Shown here in pieces: positions 34,797 to 43,132 of a stretch of 64,000 nucleotides of DNA (positions are counted from its first letter, which is position 1; each line of letters opens with the position of its first letter). The position numbers and the translations under genes were made by a program. The DNA is from an uncultured Kordiimonas sp. Its GTDB lineage: Bacteria; Pseudomonadota; Alphaproteobacteria; Sphingomonadales; Kordiimonadaceae. Below the pieces are notes generated by a model. It worked only from the letters and a program-made list of their open reading frames with translations. It did not search any database and was not told the origin of the DNA. Location: the NCBI GenBank assembly GCA_947492375.1, contig CANLMI010000004.1, forward strand, positions 62,001-126,000, given 5' to 3'.

Positions 34797-34841
34797 TATC
34801 GTTCTTAAGATAACTAATTTTCTGCGAATATCGTTCTTAAG
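34797..34841. repeat. Two 13-bp direct repeats before the HTH gene
   Basis: TATCGTTCTTAAG occurs at 34797-34809 and 34829-34841, exactly 32 bases apart, on the upstream side of the minus-strand HTH gene. The spacing of three helical turns fits cooperative binding of a regulator. Confidence 0.6.
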
Positions 34842-34936
34842 GCTTTGGACTATTGAATCTGGTTACGAATAGGTCAATCTGTTTTCCATAGTTAATTGAG
34901 AGTTGCGCAATTCTCCTTTCATTGAGGGGAGAAAAA

Positions 34937-35140
34937 ATGATCAAGAAACATGACAGCAAATACCAATGTGTTTGCGAAAATAACCTAGCTAAAATCGCCC
35001 TAGTTTCCTGCCATATGGGTAAGGAAAAAGGTTGCTATGGCTCCTTGCTTCAAGCTGGTTGCATGGGTCATAGCCAAAGATCATGTTCGCACACTGATCG
35101 TTTTGCTCGGCACCTTAATATTAAAGGGCCGCACGCATGA
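34937..35140 (+). CDS. Small Cys-rich protein at the head of the second transfer operon
   Basis: A 67-residue protein; ATG 34937 with a strong GAGGGGAG box seven bases before it. It contains six Cys (YQCVCENN, SCHMGKEKGCYG, AGCMG, RSCSH) and several His, so metal binding is possible. Its stop overlaps the start of the next gene (ATGA). It opens a tightly packed operon running to the serine recombinase at 42368. Confidence 0.65.
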   Translation: MIKKHDSKYQCVCENNLAKIALVSCHMGKEKGCYGSLLQAGCMGHSQRSCSHTDRFARHLNIKGPHA

Positions 35141-35556
35141 CCACCATTGAAGCCTTAGAAATCGGTATTTTCGCCCTCGGCCCGATCCTGCTGCTGGCGG
35201 GTATTTTCTTTGCACTCGCTATTACCGCATCGCAGCACCACCATATGCTTGGTAAAGCGCTCGGTTGGCCCGCATCTGTGATTGCTGGTCTTGTATGGGG
35301 CGCTCATCTTGGCAGTGTTTATCTTCCTGATTGGCAAGAATGGAGCGTTGTATGGTTCTTCGGCGTTGGCTGGTTCGCTATATGGATGCTCGTCGGTATC
35401 TTCTCCCACAGCGATCTTACCTATCATTATTGGCCTCTGATCACTCGGTTCTTCAAATGGCTGTCAAGTAAAATCAAGGCCCTTACGGGTAAAACAGCAC
35501 CAAGTGGACGGGTTTATAGTGCCCGTGCAGCTTCCCGTGATGAGAAGCCATCATGA
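35137..35556 (+). CDS. Membrane protein coupled to the VirD4-like ATPase
   Basis: A 139-residue protein with three hydrophobic segments (about residues 12-32, 42-58 and 68-88) and a basic cytoplasmic tail (KALTGKTAPSGRVYSARAA). Both ends overlap their neighbours by four bases. By position it corresponds to the small membrane protein that precedes coupling ATPases and may anchor or regulate it. Confidence 0.7.
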   Translation: MTTIEALEIGIFALGPILLLAGIFFALAITASQHHHMLGKALGWPASVIAGLVWGAHLGSVYLPDWQEWSVVWFFGVGWFAIWMLVGIFSHSDLTYHYWPLITRFFKWLSSKIKALTGKTAPSGRVYSARAASRDEKPS

Positions 35557-37238
35557 GTTGGCCTTGGTTCACAAACGCCGTTAAGGCCGCTGGTGGCAAT
35601 AGTGTGCGGTCCCGCGCTCGCCGCAACTCCAAGCAAGGCAACCGTGCAGCCGAGAACTTACTCAGTAGCGGTGTTCACGATTATGGCGGTCTGGTGACAC
35701 TTGATCAATTGCGTACCGCATCCATGCTTACACCGGGGCCGCTGGCATTTCCGATCGGTATCAAAAACGGTTATGTGGTTTTCGATAACTCGGATATGAG
35801 TATCAATGTATACGGCCCGCCCGGAAGCCAGAAAACCATGTCGCTTGTGTTTCCGGCTGCGGCAACATGGGCTGGTAGCACCCTGTTTGTTGATATCGAC
35901 CACCAAATCATTCGGGGCTGTAAGGCTTACCGTGAAAGCTTGGGCCACAAGAGCATTGTACTTAATCCCCATTCTTTGTACGGCTTTGCCTCCAATCATT
36001 ATAATATCTTCCAGCCTGTCCTGAAAGCCCTCCAGCGTGGTGACTTGACGCTCGCGATTGAAATTGCCCGCAGGCAGGCAGCTATTCTTGTGCCCGACAC
36101 TCCGAAAGCCCGCCAAGGCGATAATAGCTGGATAGATGTAGGCGCCCGTGAAATCCTTGCTGTCGCTATCGTGCATTTGGGACAGGAACGCCCGGGTGAA
36201 TGCTCTCCCGGTGGCTTGTTTTCGTTTCTGGCCCGTGCGCCCAAGGACGTCATAGATGAGATGGGGCACAATAGCTCCGTTATGTTTGTTCTCAGGCGGG
36301 CACTTAAATATATTTCTGAATATGCAAGTGGTGCAGAGAAGCAAGTCTTCTGGAAGTTTGAGAAAGCGGGTGAACCGCTCACGCTCTTTGAACCGGGCAC
36401 ACCTTATGAAGCTACCTCGAACAGGTCGGATTTTGATCCGGCAGAATGCAAGAGCGGCGATCGCCCCGTTGACCTCTATCTCTGCTTTGATGGTACGCAG
36501 ATTGACAGCGGTGGCCCCTATCTCACCCTCATGCTCTCCAGCATTATCGAGGATATTGCTGGTGCAAGTGGTAGCCGCCATACCCTGATATTAGCAGATG
36601 AGTTCTCACAAATTCCATCGGCGCAGACAGTATTAAAAACTATCCGTTTGTACCGTAAGCGTCTTATCAAGGTTGTAACCCTATCGCAGTCACGCCAATC
36701 ACTTGCTGACCGTATCGGGCAAAATCTCCAGCGTGATGTGGAATCTATGGCGGGGACCAATATTTTCCTCTCGCCTGAGTATGCTGTATCGGGCGAGCTT
36801 AGCGCCAAGTCTGGCACCAAAACAGCCTTTGCCCGCAGCCTCAATGATGATGATGAACTTGGCGAGCGCTCCAGTAAAAGCTTTTCAGAAATCTCCAAGC
36901 CTAATCTTCATATAGCTGATCTTTGCTTCAACAGTGAAGACGGTGAGCAACAATCAATCATCGAATGCAAGAACCTGCCGGGCTTGCTGATCGGCGAACG
37001 TCGAGGTTGGTATGAGGTTTATCCGTGGGCTGAGCAATTGTCGGACTCATACCTTGATGACTCGGGTCGCTATGCACCGATAGCCCCTTCTATCTCGTTA
37101 GATGAAGCCAAAGCCCTGTTTGGCTTTGATGCTCCGTTTTCCCTTTCTGACATTCACACCCGTGCACGGCTTTTGGAGGGGCGTTTTGACACTCACCTGA
37201 TCACTGCCGCGCGCCAACTTCTGGAGACTACGTTATGA
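35553..37238 (+). CDS. VirD4/TraG-type coupling ATPase (intact)
   Basis: A 561-residue ATPase. Walker A is GPPGSQKT (residues 88-95) in SINVYGPPGSQKTMSLVFPA; Walker B is HTLILADEFSQI (about 347-358); further family blocks are TLFVDIDHQI and VVTLSQSRQSLADRIG. Unlike classical VirD4 it has no N-terminal membrane segments, which may be supplied by the membrane protein encoded just before it. It differs clearly from the broken copy at 998, so it is a separate lineage, not a repeat. It should couple DNA or protein substrates to a secretion channel. Confidence 0.88.
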   Translation: MSWPWFTNAVKAAGGNSVRSRARRNSKQGNRAAENLLSSGVHDYGGLVTLDQLRTASMLTPGPLAFPIGIKNGYVVFDNSDMSINVYGPPGSQKTMSLVFPAAATWAGSTLFVDIDHQIIRGCKAYRESLGHKSIVLNPHSLYGFASNHYNIFQPVLKALQRGDLTLAIEIARRQAAILVPDTPKARQGDNSWIDVGAREILAVAIVHLGQERPGECSPGGLFSFLARAPKDVIDEMGHNSSVMFVLRRALKYISEYASGAEKQVFWKFEKAGEPLTLFEPGTPYEATSNRSDFDPAECKSGDRPVDLYLCFDGTQIDSGGPYLTLMLSSIIEDIAGASGSRHTLILADEFSQIPSAQTVLKTIRLYRKRLIKVVTLSQSRQSLADRIGQNLQRDVESMAGTNIFLSPEYAVSGELSAKSGTKTAFARSLNDDDELGERSSKSFSEISKPNLHIADLCFNSEDGEQQSIIECKNLPGLLIGERRGWYEVYPWAEQLSDSYLDDSGRYAPIAPSISLDEAKALFGFDAPFSLSDIHTRARLLEGRFDTHLITAARQLLETTL

Positions 37239-38113
37239 TTGATTTTTCTCGTCTTAACGGCCTGATTGACACTGACCTGATGGCAGAGACTAATATCCTC
37301 TGCGCAGGCGTTGGTGGTGCTGCGAGCCTTATCAAGAATCTGGCTCGCATTGGGCTTGGCAAGGTCACGATTGTTGATCCTGATACGATCTCAAACACCA
37401 ACCCAGCAACACAAGGGTACGGCATTCATCAGGAATGGCTTTTTAAAGTCTTTGCACTTGCTGAGGATATAGAAGCTATAAACCCCGCGTGTGCAGTGAC
37501 GGCACACCCTTACAAGATTGAAGAACTGATCCAATCGGGCACCATTGATCCGAATGACTTTGATGTAATCCTCGCCATGACGGATAGTTTTTCGGTGCAG
37601 GCCTATTTGAACAAGATCGCGGTGGCATCAGGTGTCGATACGATTTTTGCTGCCGCTTATTATCAGGCGCAAGCTGTCGAGGTTACAGGTACATTCAAGG
37701 ATACTGTGGCTGCCGGTGGCGGATGTCACCGCTGCCACACCTTCCCGCGCTTCAAAGCCTATGCAAATGGATTCAAAGCAACCGAAGATGCTGGCTCGCA
37801 TATCTTTCAAGCGGAATATCTGAATGCGCTGCTTGGTAATCTGATCTCTTCACTCATTCATGCAAGGGCTGGCTCTAAACTCGGCAATCCAGCACTTGCT
37901 CGGAACTTTATCAAGCGCCCGCTGATCATCAGCCGGATTGATCCAACCTATCAGGCGGGTGCTGGTGAAGCCTTTGAAAACATATCATCCGACTATGCGA
38001 GCTTCACGGGCCTGCACTGGCCCTGTGACCTTCCAGAAGAATTTGTCTGCCCTGACTGTGGCAACACAGCATCAGGCAACGAAGCCCCGACCCTCACGCC
38101 GGGGATATTTTGA
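37235..38113 (+). CDS. ThiF/E1-like adenylyltransferase
   Basis: A 292-residue E1-fold protein. The nucleotide-binding loop GVGGAAS (25-31), IVDPDTI (47-50 acidic pair) and DVILAMTDS (D116) are in place. Two zinc Cys pairs are present (C163-H-R-C166 and C272-P-D-C275), as in ThiF/MoeB. The usual Asn-x-x-Arg segment reads NTNPATQ, so an arginine-finger residue seems to be missing. No conserved catalytic Cys outside the zinc pairs is obvious. It would adenylate the C-terminus of a ubiquitin-like protein. It overlaps the VirD4-like gene by four bases and is followed by small proteins and a JAB protease. Confidence 0.85.
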   Translation: MIDFSRLNGLIDTDLMAETNILCAGVGGAASLIKNLARIGLGKVTIVDPDTISNTNPATQGYGIHQEWLFKVFALAEDIEAINPACAVTAHPYKIEELIQSGTIDPNDFDVILAMTDSFSVQAYLNKIAVASGVDTIFAAAYYQAQAVEVTGTFKDTVAAGGGCHRCHTFPRFKAYANGFKATEDAGSHIFQAEYLNALLGNLISSLIHARAGSKLGNPALARNFIKRPLIISRIDPTYQAGAGEAFENISSDYASFTGLHWPCDLPEEFVCPDCGNTASGNEAPTLTPGIF

Positions 38114-38141
38114 GCGCGTGAGCAATTTTAGGAGAACCTTC

Positions 38142-38306
38142 ATGGGAAATACAAGACCCGTTGACCAGAAACAGGAGCATCATGCTCCCATCATCGACAT
38201 TGATTTTGTTGATGTTACCGAAAGCTTGAATGCAGAGCGCAATGCGCCTGTTCCAGCCAATCAGTCCAATAAAGGGCCGATTACACCGGGCGTATTACGC
38301 GGTTAA
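38142..38306 (+). CDS. 54-residue protein ending in LRG after the E1-like gene
   Basis: ATG 38142 with AGGAGA upstream; too short for many gene finders. The product is acidic in the middle (APIIDIDFVDVTESLNAERN) and ends in PITPGVLRG. A C-terminal Gly next to an E1-like enzyme gene invites comparison with ubiquitin-like modifiers, but the chain is too short for a beta-grasp fold. It might be a peptide modifier or only an adaptor; unproven. Confidence 0.5.
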   Translation: MGNTRPVDQKQEHHAPIIDIDFVDVTESLNAERNAPVPANQSNKGPITPGVLRG

Positions 38307-38365
38307 TCACCTTCCCATGACCAAGGCGTTTGTGCCCTGGTCATGGGCTAAAGTGGAGGCAAATC

Positions 38366-38506
38366 ATGGAAGACATAATTCCCAAAATTATTGGCGGCAT
38401 CATAGTGCTTGTTATCTATGCACCGATAATCTTTCTCTTTGTCATTTTGCCACTCATCAAAGGTTTTGGTCTTGGCTGTGACATTGCGAACAGGCGAGGA
38501 AGATAA
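38366..38506 (+). CDS. 46-residue single-TM protein
   Basis: ATG 38366 with GTGGAGG upstream. One hydrophobic helix fills the middle (KIIGGIIVLVIYAPIIFLF), followed by KGFGLGCDIANRRGR. Its stop is three bases before the next start, so it belongs to the same operon. Small membrane protein of unknown role. Confidence 0.6.
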   Translation: MEDIIPKIIGGIIVLVIYAPIIFLFVILPLIKGFGLGCDIANRRGR

Positions 38507-38508
38507 GC

Positions 38509-39033
38509 ATGCCACTTCTTTTATTGCTCGCTATTCCGGCTGTTGCCTTCCTCATTTTAATTGAGGCCATTGCCAATCATCTTGGCATCGGACCGTGGCA
38601 GGCTTTCTTCCTGATCTGCTTAGGCTCCTTCTGCCTCTTTTTGCTTGGCATGCTCGCTGGTTATCTCACCACCAATCTAGCCCTAGAGGGAGGCAACGAC
38701 ATGTTTAGGAACAGTGCGAGTGAGCAACCAAAACCTCTCGCGCCCCATGAGCGCCCGCCCGGATGGCTTGGCTTCAAGCATAGAGGTATGCGCTTTGAGT
38801 TCCAGCGGGTGAGAGTGGGTAATGGCGTCCGTGCCTATATCCTCTCACATCCCAGTTATGGCATGCGGGATACAAACGGTCACGATACCCACCGCCATTA
38901 CGACTATAGCCGTAAGCTCTATTATGTATGCACCAAATGGGATCCTGAAACCTACGAAGAATCCAAAGAATGGGCGCTGGTCTGGTGCCGCTACACCGAG
39001 CATTACATCCGCACAGGTAAAACCCTCACATGA
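38509..39033 (+). CDS. Membrane protein with soluble Cys/His-rich tail in the E1-JAB module
   Basis: A 174-residue protein. Residues 1-60 contain two membrane helices (LLLLLAIPAVAFLILIEAI; AFFLICLGSFCLFLLGML). The rest is soluble with SHPSYGMRD, a His-rich THRHYDYSRKLYYVC and EWALVWCRYTEHY. The His-Pro segment followed by Cys residues faintly recalls prokaryotic E2-like proteins, which would fit between E1 and JAB genes; this is a guess without structural support. Confidence 0.5.
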   Translation: MPLLLLLAIPAVAFLILIEAIANHLGIGPWQAFFLICLGSFCLFLLGMLAGYLTTNLALEGGNDMFRNSASEQPKPLAPHERPPGWLGFKHRGMRFEFQRVRVGNGVRAYILSHPSYGMRDTNGHDTHRHYDYSRKLYYVCTKWDPETYEESKEWALVWCRYTEHYIRTGKTLT

Positions 39034-39049
39034 GCGAAAGGAAACTAGA

Positions 39050-39811
39050 ATGGATAACAATATTTATATGATACCACGTGTATTGATGGATTATAAAAAC
39101 TCGATCGCCCGCCATGAACCGGAAACGGTGGCATTGTTAGGCGGTCATCTTGATGAACCTGATCTGATTACGGATTATAAATTCTGCCCACCCGATAAGG
39201 TGCGCGGTGAGTATCAGCGTTCCAGCGCTCATGTCTCGGTTGATGCTGACTTTATGAATTGGGTTATCACGGACGAGTGGGCACCTAATGACAAGTATGT
39301 GCTGGGTATTTGGCACTCGCACCCACGCGGTGTCACCAGTCCATCAGGACGGGGCGGCGATCTCGGGTTTTTTGAGGCTTGCCTTCAGTCAGAAGATGCA
39401 CGGGCAAAGGGCTGGAACAAACTCCTTGCTCCCATCACCACCTTTGACGCGGATGGTAAGGATACTATCCACGGCTGGACCTACGAGCGCGGGCATGGAA
39501 GCGCTCAAAAAGCCAGTATCTTCATTCGACACCAAGGGCAGAATTATAGCCCGCAAGAGTTTGAGGCACTGTGCAAGGCACAAACCTCAGAAACAGACAA
39601 ACAGGCTCAAGTGTATGAAACACCCGCTCATATATTGGAAGCGGAAGTACTGGCCCGTGACTTGGCACTTGGTGCCATGCGGGTGAAGCGCACACCCGGT
39701 CTTTCCATGATGGAGCGTATGCGCGCCAGCAAGCGCTTCAACGATTTTGCAAAACTTGAAATGACCAGTTTTATCAACAGGCAATCAAACACCCCTGAAA
39801 CAAACCTATAA
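39050..39811 (+). CDS. JAMM/JAB-domain metalloprotease
   Basis: A 253-residue protein; ATG 39050 with GCGAAAGGAAA upstream. The JAMM zinc site is visible: Glu 25 (EPETVALLGG), H89-S-H91-P and D104 in GIWHSHPRGVTSPSGRGGD, with two extra residues between Ser and Asp compared with the usual HxHPx6SxxD. The C-terminal 110 residues are a charged helical extension. JAB proteins cut ubiquitin-like tags or process their tails. It is three genes after the E1-like gene in one operon, the usual E1-JAB association. Confidence 0.82.
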   Translation: MDNNIYMIPRVLMDYKNSIARHEPETVALLGGHLDEPDLITDYKFCPPDKVRGEYQRSSAHVSVDADFMNWVITDEWAPNDKYVLGIWHSHPRGVTSPSGRGGDLGFFEACLQSEDARAKGWNKLLAPITTFDADGKDTIHGWTYERGHGSAQKASIFIRHQGQNYSPQEFEALCKAQTSETDKQAQVYETPAHILEAEVLARDLALGAMRVKRTPGLSMMERMRASKRFNDFAKLEMTSFINRQSNTPETNL

Positions 39812-39827
39812 GCAAAAGGACAATCAA

Positions 39828-40208
39828 ATGACTGATCAACAAAACAATGACGGTAATGGCGGCGGCAAGAAACCGGACTATATTTTTCCTGATGGTGCTG
39901 TATCTGTAAGCATGTGGGAAGAAGAAGGTAAATACGGCAACCGCTATCCAAGCAAGGTTGAAAAATCCTACAAAAATCAGGAAACGGGCGAATGGCACAA
40001 AACCCAGTATTTAACGGGTACAGAGAAGCTGCAAGCCGCTCGCATGCTCGAACAGGCGTATCAAAAAGAAAATGAGCTGAAGCGTGAACAGTCGCTTTCT
40101 CGAAGTCAAAATCGAGAAGTAAATCAAGCCCGCGAAGCTTATCGCGAACAATCTCAAGGTATGGATAGAGGCGGCAAGCCAGAACATGACCGCCCGCAAA
40201 CCCGGTAA
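39828..40208 (+). CDS. Hypothetical hydrophilic protein of the element
   Basis: A 126-residue protein, RBS AAAAGGA. The first 65 residues look folded (YIFPDGAVSVSMWEEEGKYG, VEKSYKNQETGEWHKTQYL) and may be a small beta domain; the rest is Gln/Arg/Glu-rich and helical. It ends the JAB operon. Unknown function. Confidence 0.6.
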   Translation: MTDQQNNDGNGGGKKPDYIFPDGAVSVSMWEEEGKYGNRYPSKVEKSYKNQETGEWHKTQYLTGTEKLQAARMLEQAYQKENELKREQSLSRSQNREVNQAREAYREQSQGMDRGGKPEHDRPQTR

Positions 40209-40416
40209 CAGTTATCAGTATAAAATCATAACCCCCGGCCCGCCCCCCACATAGCTGGGGCCGGGGGTTGATAGCGGGATTAATAGTGGGGTTGACCAAT
40301 CATAAAATTCATGATGTTCTGTATTTGTTCTTTTTAGATGAAGAATGCCATTTGGAACAATGAAGAGGACCATGAATGGATAAATAGCCACGACAGTGAA
40401 GACAGGAGTAAAGCGT

Positions 40417-40779
40417 ATGGCAAAGAAGAATAAATCACCAATCATTAGTCATGCGACTGAACCTTCAGCCTTACCGCTGGTGTATCTGAAGGATGATCCC
40501 CACCCTCTGCCGATTGCTATCGACTTTGAAAAATACGCCAAGATACTTGGTGATGCTGACCCCAATGACCCTTATGTCCGTAACCTGATCGAAACGCTGT
40601 TTGGCATGCTCGGTCAAATCGCTGCCATTCACTTTGGCACCAGCCCTTCGCAAATTGCCTGTGGACAACTCCCTGAAATCACTACTGAGCGCCATATTCC
40701 GACGATTGATGTGATAAAATCAGAGGGCAAAACAACAATAAAAGACTTCGCTAATGCAACGAAAGGGGGCCGCGAATGA
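40417..40779 (+). CDS. Small protein preceding the intact serine recombinase
   Basis: A 120-residue protein; start at ATG 40417 with AGGAGT upstream instead of 40396. The core LIETLFGMLGQIAAIHFGTS parallels the protein at 10892-11179, which precedes the broken recombinase in the same coupled arrangement. The stop overlaps the recombinase ATG by four bases. An accessory or directionality role is inferred from this repeated pairing. Confidence 0.65.
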   Translation: MAKKNKSPIISHATEPSALPLVYLKDDPHPLPIAIDFEKYAKILGDADPNDPYVRNLIETLFGMLGQIAAIHFGTSPSQIACGQLPEITTERHIPTIDVIKSEGKTTIKDFANATKGGRE

Positions 40780-42368
40780 ATCTATATGCTCAAACCGATT
40801 ATAGAGGGTATCCCGCCCTTAATTATCTACGGGTGAGCGATACCTCCCAAACGGTTCGTGGGACTGGCTTGGAATCGCAAAACGCGGTGAACCGCGAATA
40901 TGCCAATCGTATTGGCTGTAATATCGTCAAGACCTTCAAGGATGATATTACAGGCGGCAAGGCTTCGCGGGATGGTATGGACGGATTGATCCTTTACCTC
41001 AAAACACACAGGAAAGCAGGGCCGTATCTGGTGATCATTGATGATCTGTCACGCCTTGCTCGAGATGTAATCATTTATTGGGATTTAAGAGAAGCGATCA
41101 AAAATGCTGGTGGCATCTTGGTAAGTCCCAGTATGGTGTTTAATGACGATGCCGCTGGTCGTCACTATCAAAACAATCTTGCTAACAATGCAGAATACCA
41201 ACGACTGCGGAATGCCGAGCAAACCTATGACCGGATGCGTGGTCGGCTTTTGAATGGCTATTGGCCCTTCTCTCAGCCACCTATCGGATACAAGAATGTC
41301 AGGATAAAGGGCGAAGGCTCTACCCTTCAGCGCGATGAGCCATTGGCGAGCATTGTTGCAGAGGCTTTGAAAGGTTTTGCATCCGGGCGGTTTGAAACCC
41401 AAGCCGAGGTGAAACGTTTTCTAGAATCTGTGCCAGCGTTCCCGAAAACCAGAAAGGGGATCGTTACCAATCAGCGCGTGAAAGATATTCTGACCCAACC
41501 TCTCTACGCTGGCCTTGTTGGGCATGAACGCTGGAAGGTGAGCTTGCGTGAAGGCAAGCATAAGGAACACCATGCCCTTATAACACTGGAAGAATATCAG
41601 AAGATACAAGACCGCTTGAACGGTAAAGCCAAGGCACCTGCCCGTAAGGACATCAGTAAGGACTTCCCACTGCGCGGTTCTGTGGTATGCGGCGATTGCG
41701 GTACGCCTCTGACTTCCTGCTGGACCAAGGGCAACACCAAACGCTATGCCTATTATCTCTGCCCCAAGAAGGGCTGCGAAAGCTACGGCAAGTCGATCAA
41801 GCGCGATGTGTTGGAAGGTGAGTTTGAAGCCATGCTTGCCAGCATGACCCCAAGCCCCGAACTGATAAAGTTTATCAGGGTGGCTCTCAGGGACATATGG
41901 GACCACAATATCAAATATGCTGAGTCTATCGTGGCCTCAGCCAAGGCAAAGCAGGTTGCACTGGAGCGCCAGATTGACAAGTTGGTAGACAAGATTGTTG
42001 ATGTCTCGAACCCGCGTGTGATGGAAAAGATTGAATGCCGCATTGATGAACTGGAGCGGGAAAAGCTCGTCATGCAGGAAAAAGCGGCGAAATCGCCTGT
42101 TCCTGAGCGTAGTTTTGAGGATGCAGTTAGAACTTCTGTTGAGTTCCTGTCAAATCCGCAGAAACTATGGGCTTCTGGCGACATTCACCACAAGAAAACC
42201 CTGCTTCGGCTCATGTTGGAGCATCGACTGGAATATGTGCGAAATAAGGGACTTAGAACTCCCCAAACCTCACTGCCATTCAGGGTTATAGGAGGTTTAC
42301 AGGGAAAGAATATTGGAATGGCGCACCGGGGAGGATTCGAACCCCCGACCCCTAGATTCGTAGTCTAG
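40776..42368 (+). CDS. Large serine recombinase (integrase of the element) ending inside tRNA-Arg
   Basis: A 530-residue enzyme. The catalytic domain begins LNYLRVSDTSQ (S21), continues VIIDDLSRLARD and R.RNAEQTYDRMRGRLLNGYW, then recombinase domain (EALKGFASGRFETQAEV), zinc ribbon (VVCGDCGTPLTSC ... YLCPKKGC) and a coiled coil (SAKAKQVALERQIDKLVDK). The last 17 or so codons (MAHRGGFEPPTPRFVV) are the complement of the tRNA-Arg 3' half; the stop is at 42366-42368 within the anticodon stem. Integration into the tRNA therefore defines the enzyme's own C-terminus and the element's right end. It is intact and likely active. Confidence 0.92.
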   Translation: MNLYAQTDYRGYPALNYLRVSDTSQTVRGTGLESQNAVNREYANRIGCNIVKTFKDDITGGKASRDGMDGLILYLKTHRKAGPYLVIIDDLSRLARDVIIYWDLREAIKNAGGILVSPSMVFNDDAAGRHYQNNLANNAEYQRLRNAEQTYDRMRGRLLNGYWPFSQPPIGYKNVRIKGEGSTLQRDEPLASIVAEALKGFASGRFETQAEVKRFLESVPAFPKTRKGIVTNQRVKDILTQPLYAGLVGHERWKVSLREGKHKEHHALITLEEYQKIQDRLNGKAKAPARKDISKDFPLRGSVVCGDCGTPLTSCWTKGNTKRYAYYLCPKKGCESYGKSIKRDVLEGEFEAMLASMTPSPELIKFIRVALRDIWDHNIKYAESIVASAKAKQVALERQIDKLVDKIVDVSNPRVMEKIECRIDELEREKLVMQEKAAKSPVPERSFEDAVRTSVEFLSNPQKLWASGDIHHKKTLLRLMLEHRLEYVRNKGLRTPQTSLPFRVIGGLQGKNIGMAHRGGFEPPTPRFVV

Positions 42369-42395
42369 TGCTCTATCCAGCTGAGCTACCGGTGC
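42319..42395 (-). tRNA. tRNA-Arg (anticodon ACG)
   Basis: On the minus strand: acceptor GCACCGG pairs with CCGGTGC, D arm GCTC...GAGC, anticodon arm CTAGA-CTACGAA-TCTAG with anticodon ACG, T arm GGGGG-TTCGAAT-CCTCC, discriminator G and encoded CCA (42319-42321). It is 77 bases long. The plus-strand recombinase gene overlaps its 3' half, marking it as the integration target. Confidence 0.95.
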
Positions 42396-42578
42396 CTACC
42401 AACAAAACCGCATGATTATGTGGTGGGCGGAAACTAATCATATTAAATAATATTTGCAAGCGCATTTTTATATTTTCGTGCAGTTTTCTATGAAACTATA
42501 TTTTTTTCAAAGAAAGCTGGTTTGACTTGGTGCTTATGTATACAATTTTTAAGCTGATTTTATATGTTGTAGAGATAA

Positions 42579-43106
42579 ATGCTGACCAAAGATCTAAAAA
42601 TTCATAAGAATAAATTGCTGGCTATTTGCTTAAGTACATTAGTTTTTGGGTGTACGAATCAAGATGATTGGCCAGAATTAACATCTGGTGTACCGGATGC
42701 AAAAGAACGTGAGCGGGTAATTGAACGTTTAAACCCTTCGGGTTACGAACAGCATGCCGCCATAGGTGGTATCCTGTCCCAAGCTGAAGCGAATACCACC
42801 CTTCAGGAAATTATCACGGTGATGAATTCTGAAAAGCAGATATATTTACAGGACAAAGCGAAATATACTGCGACAGAAATTGCGACAGAAACTGCGATGA
42901 AATCAGATCTAAAACATGATGCATGGTTTGGGCTTCAACTCGCTTTAACACGGCTTAGTCATACGGGAAGCAGGCTTGATACTTTAATTAGTATTAAGGA
43001 TGCTCCTTTCGCTGATGTGCAAACACAGGCGAAGCAGTTGAAAGTTAAATTGGATGAATTTGTTATCAGTGAGCGACAAGCATTAACTGAGGTACAGCCT
43101 AAATAG
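42579..43106 (+). CDS. Predicted lipoprotein
   Basis: A 175-residue protein with a signal segment KNKLLAICLSTLVFGC, lipobox VFGC giving Cys about residue 25. The mature protein is helical and hydrophilic, with a repeat-like TATEIATETA stretch. No family recognised. It is the first chromosomal gene after the tRNA; the 180 bases between them are AT-rich and hold nothing else I can support. Confidence 0.7.
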   Translation: MLTKDLKIHKNKLLAICLSTLVFGCTNQDDWPELTSGVPDAKERERVIERLNPSGYEQHAAIGGILSQAEANTTLQEIITVMNSEKQIYLQDKAKYTATEIATETAMKSDLKHDAWFGLQLALTRLSHTGSRLDTLISIKDAPFADVQTQAKQLKVKLDEFVISERQALTEVQPK

Positions 43107-43132
43107 ATATCAAAGGCGCTTACATTAAAAGC

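Noticed and set aside
35658-36581. Long minus-strand open frame opposite the VirD4-like gene
   Set aside because: It is a shadow of an intact ATPase gene, with no ribosome site and no recognisable domain. The same applies to other long antisense frames such as 377-853, 39628-40299 and 21312-21728.
37235-39811. Complete PRTRC cassette
   Set aside because: ThiF and JAB relatives are present, but the order and the neighbouring small proteins do not match the A-F set, and the ParB-like genes lie 20 kb away in another operon.
1-42318. Second copy of the tRNA-Arg 3' end (left attachment site)
   Set aside because: I looked for the GGATTCGAA-type segment and did not find it, so no left border is claimed within the window.
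42319-42368. A protein fragment reading RGGFEPPTP as a real conserved domain
   Set aside because: This motif is the well-known translation of a tRNA complement. It is kept only as the end of the recombinase frame, not as a domain.
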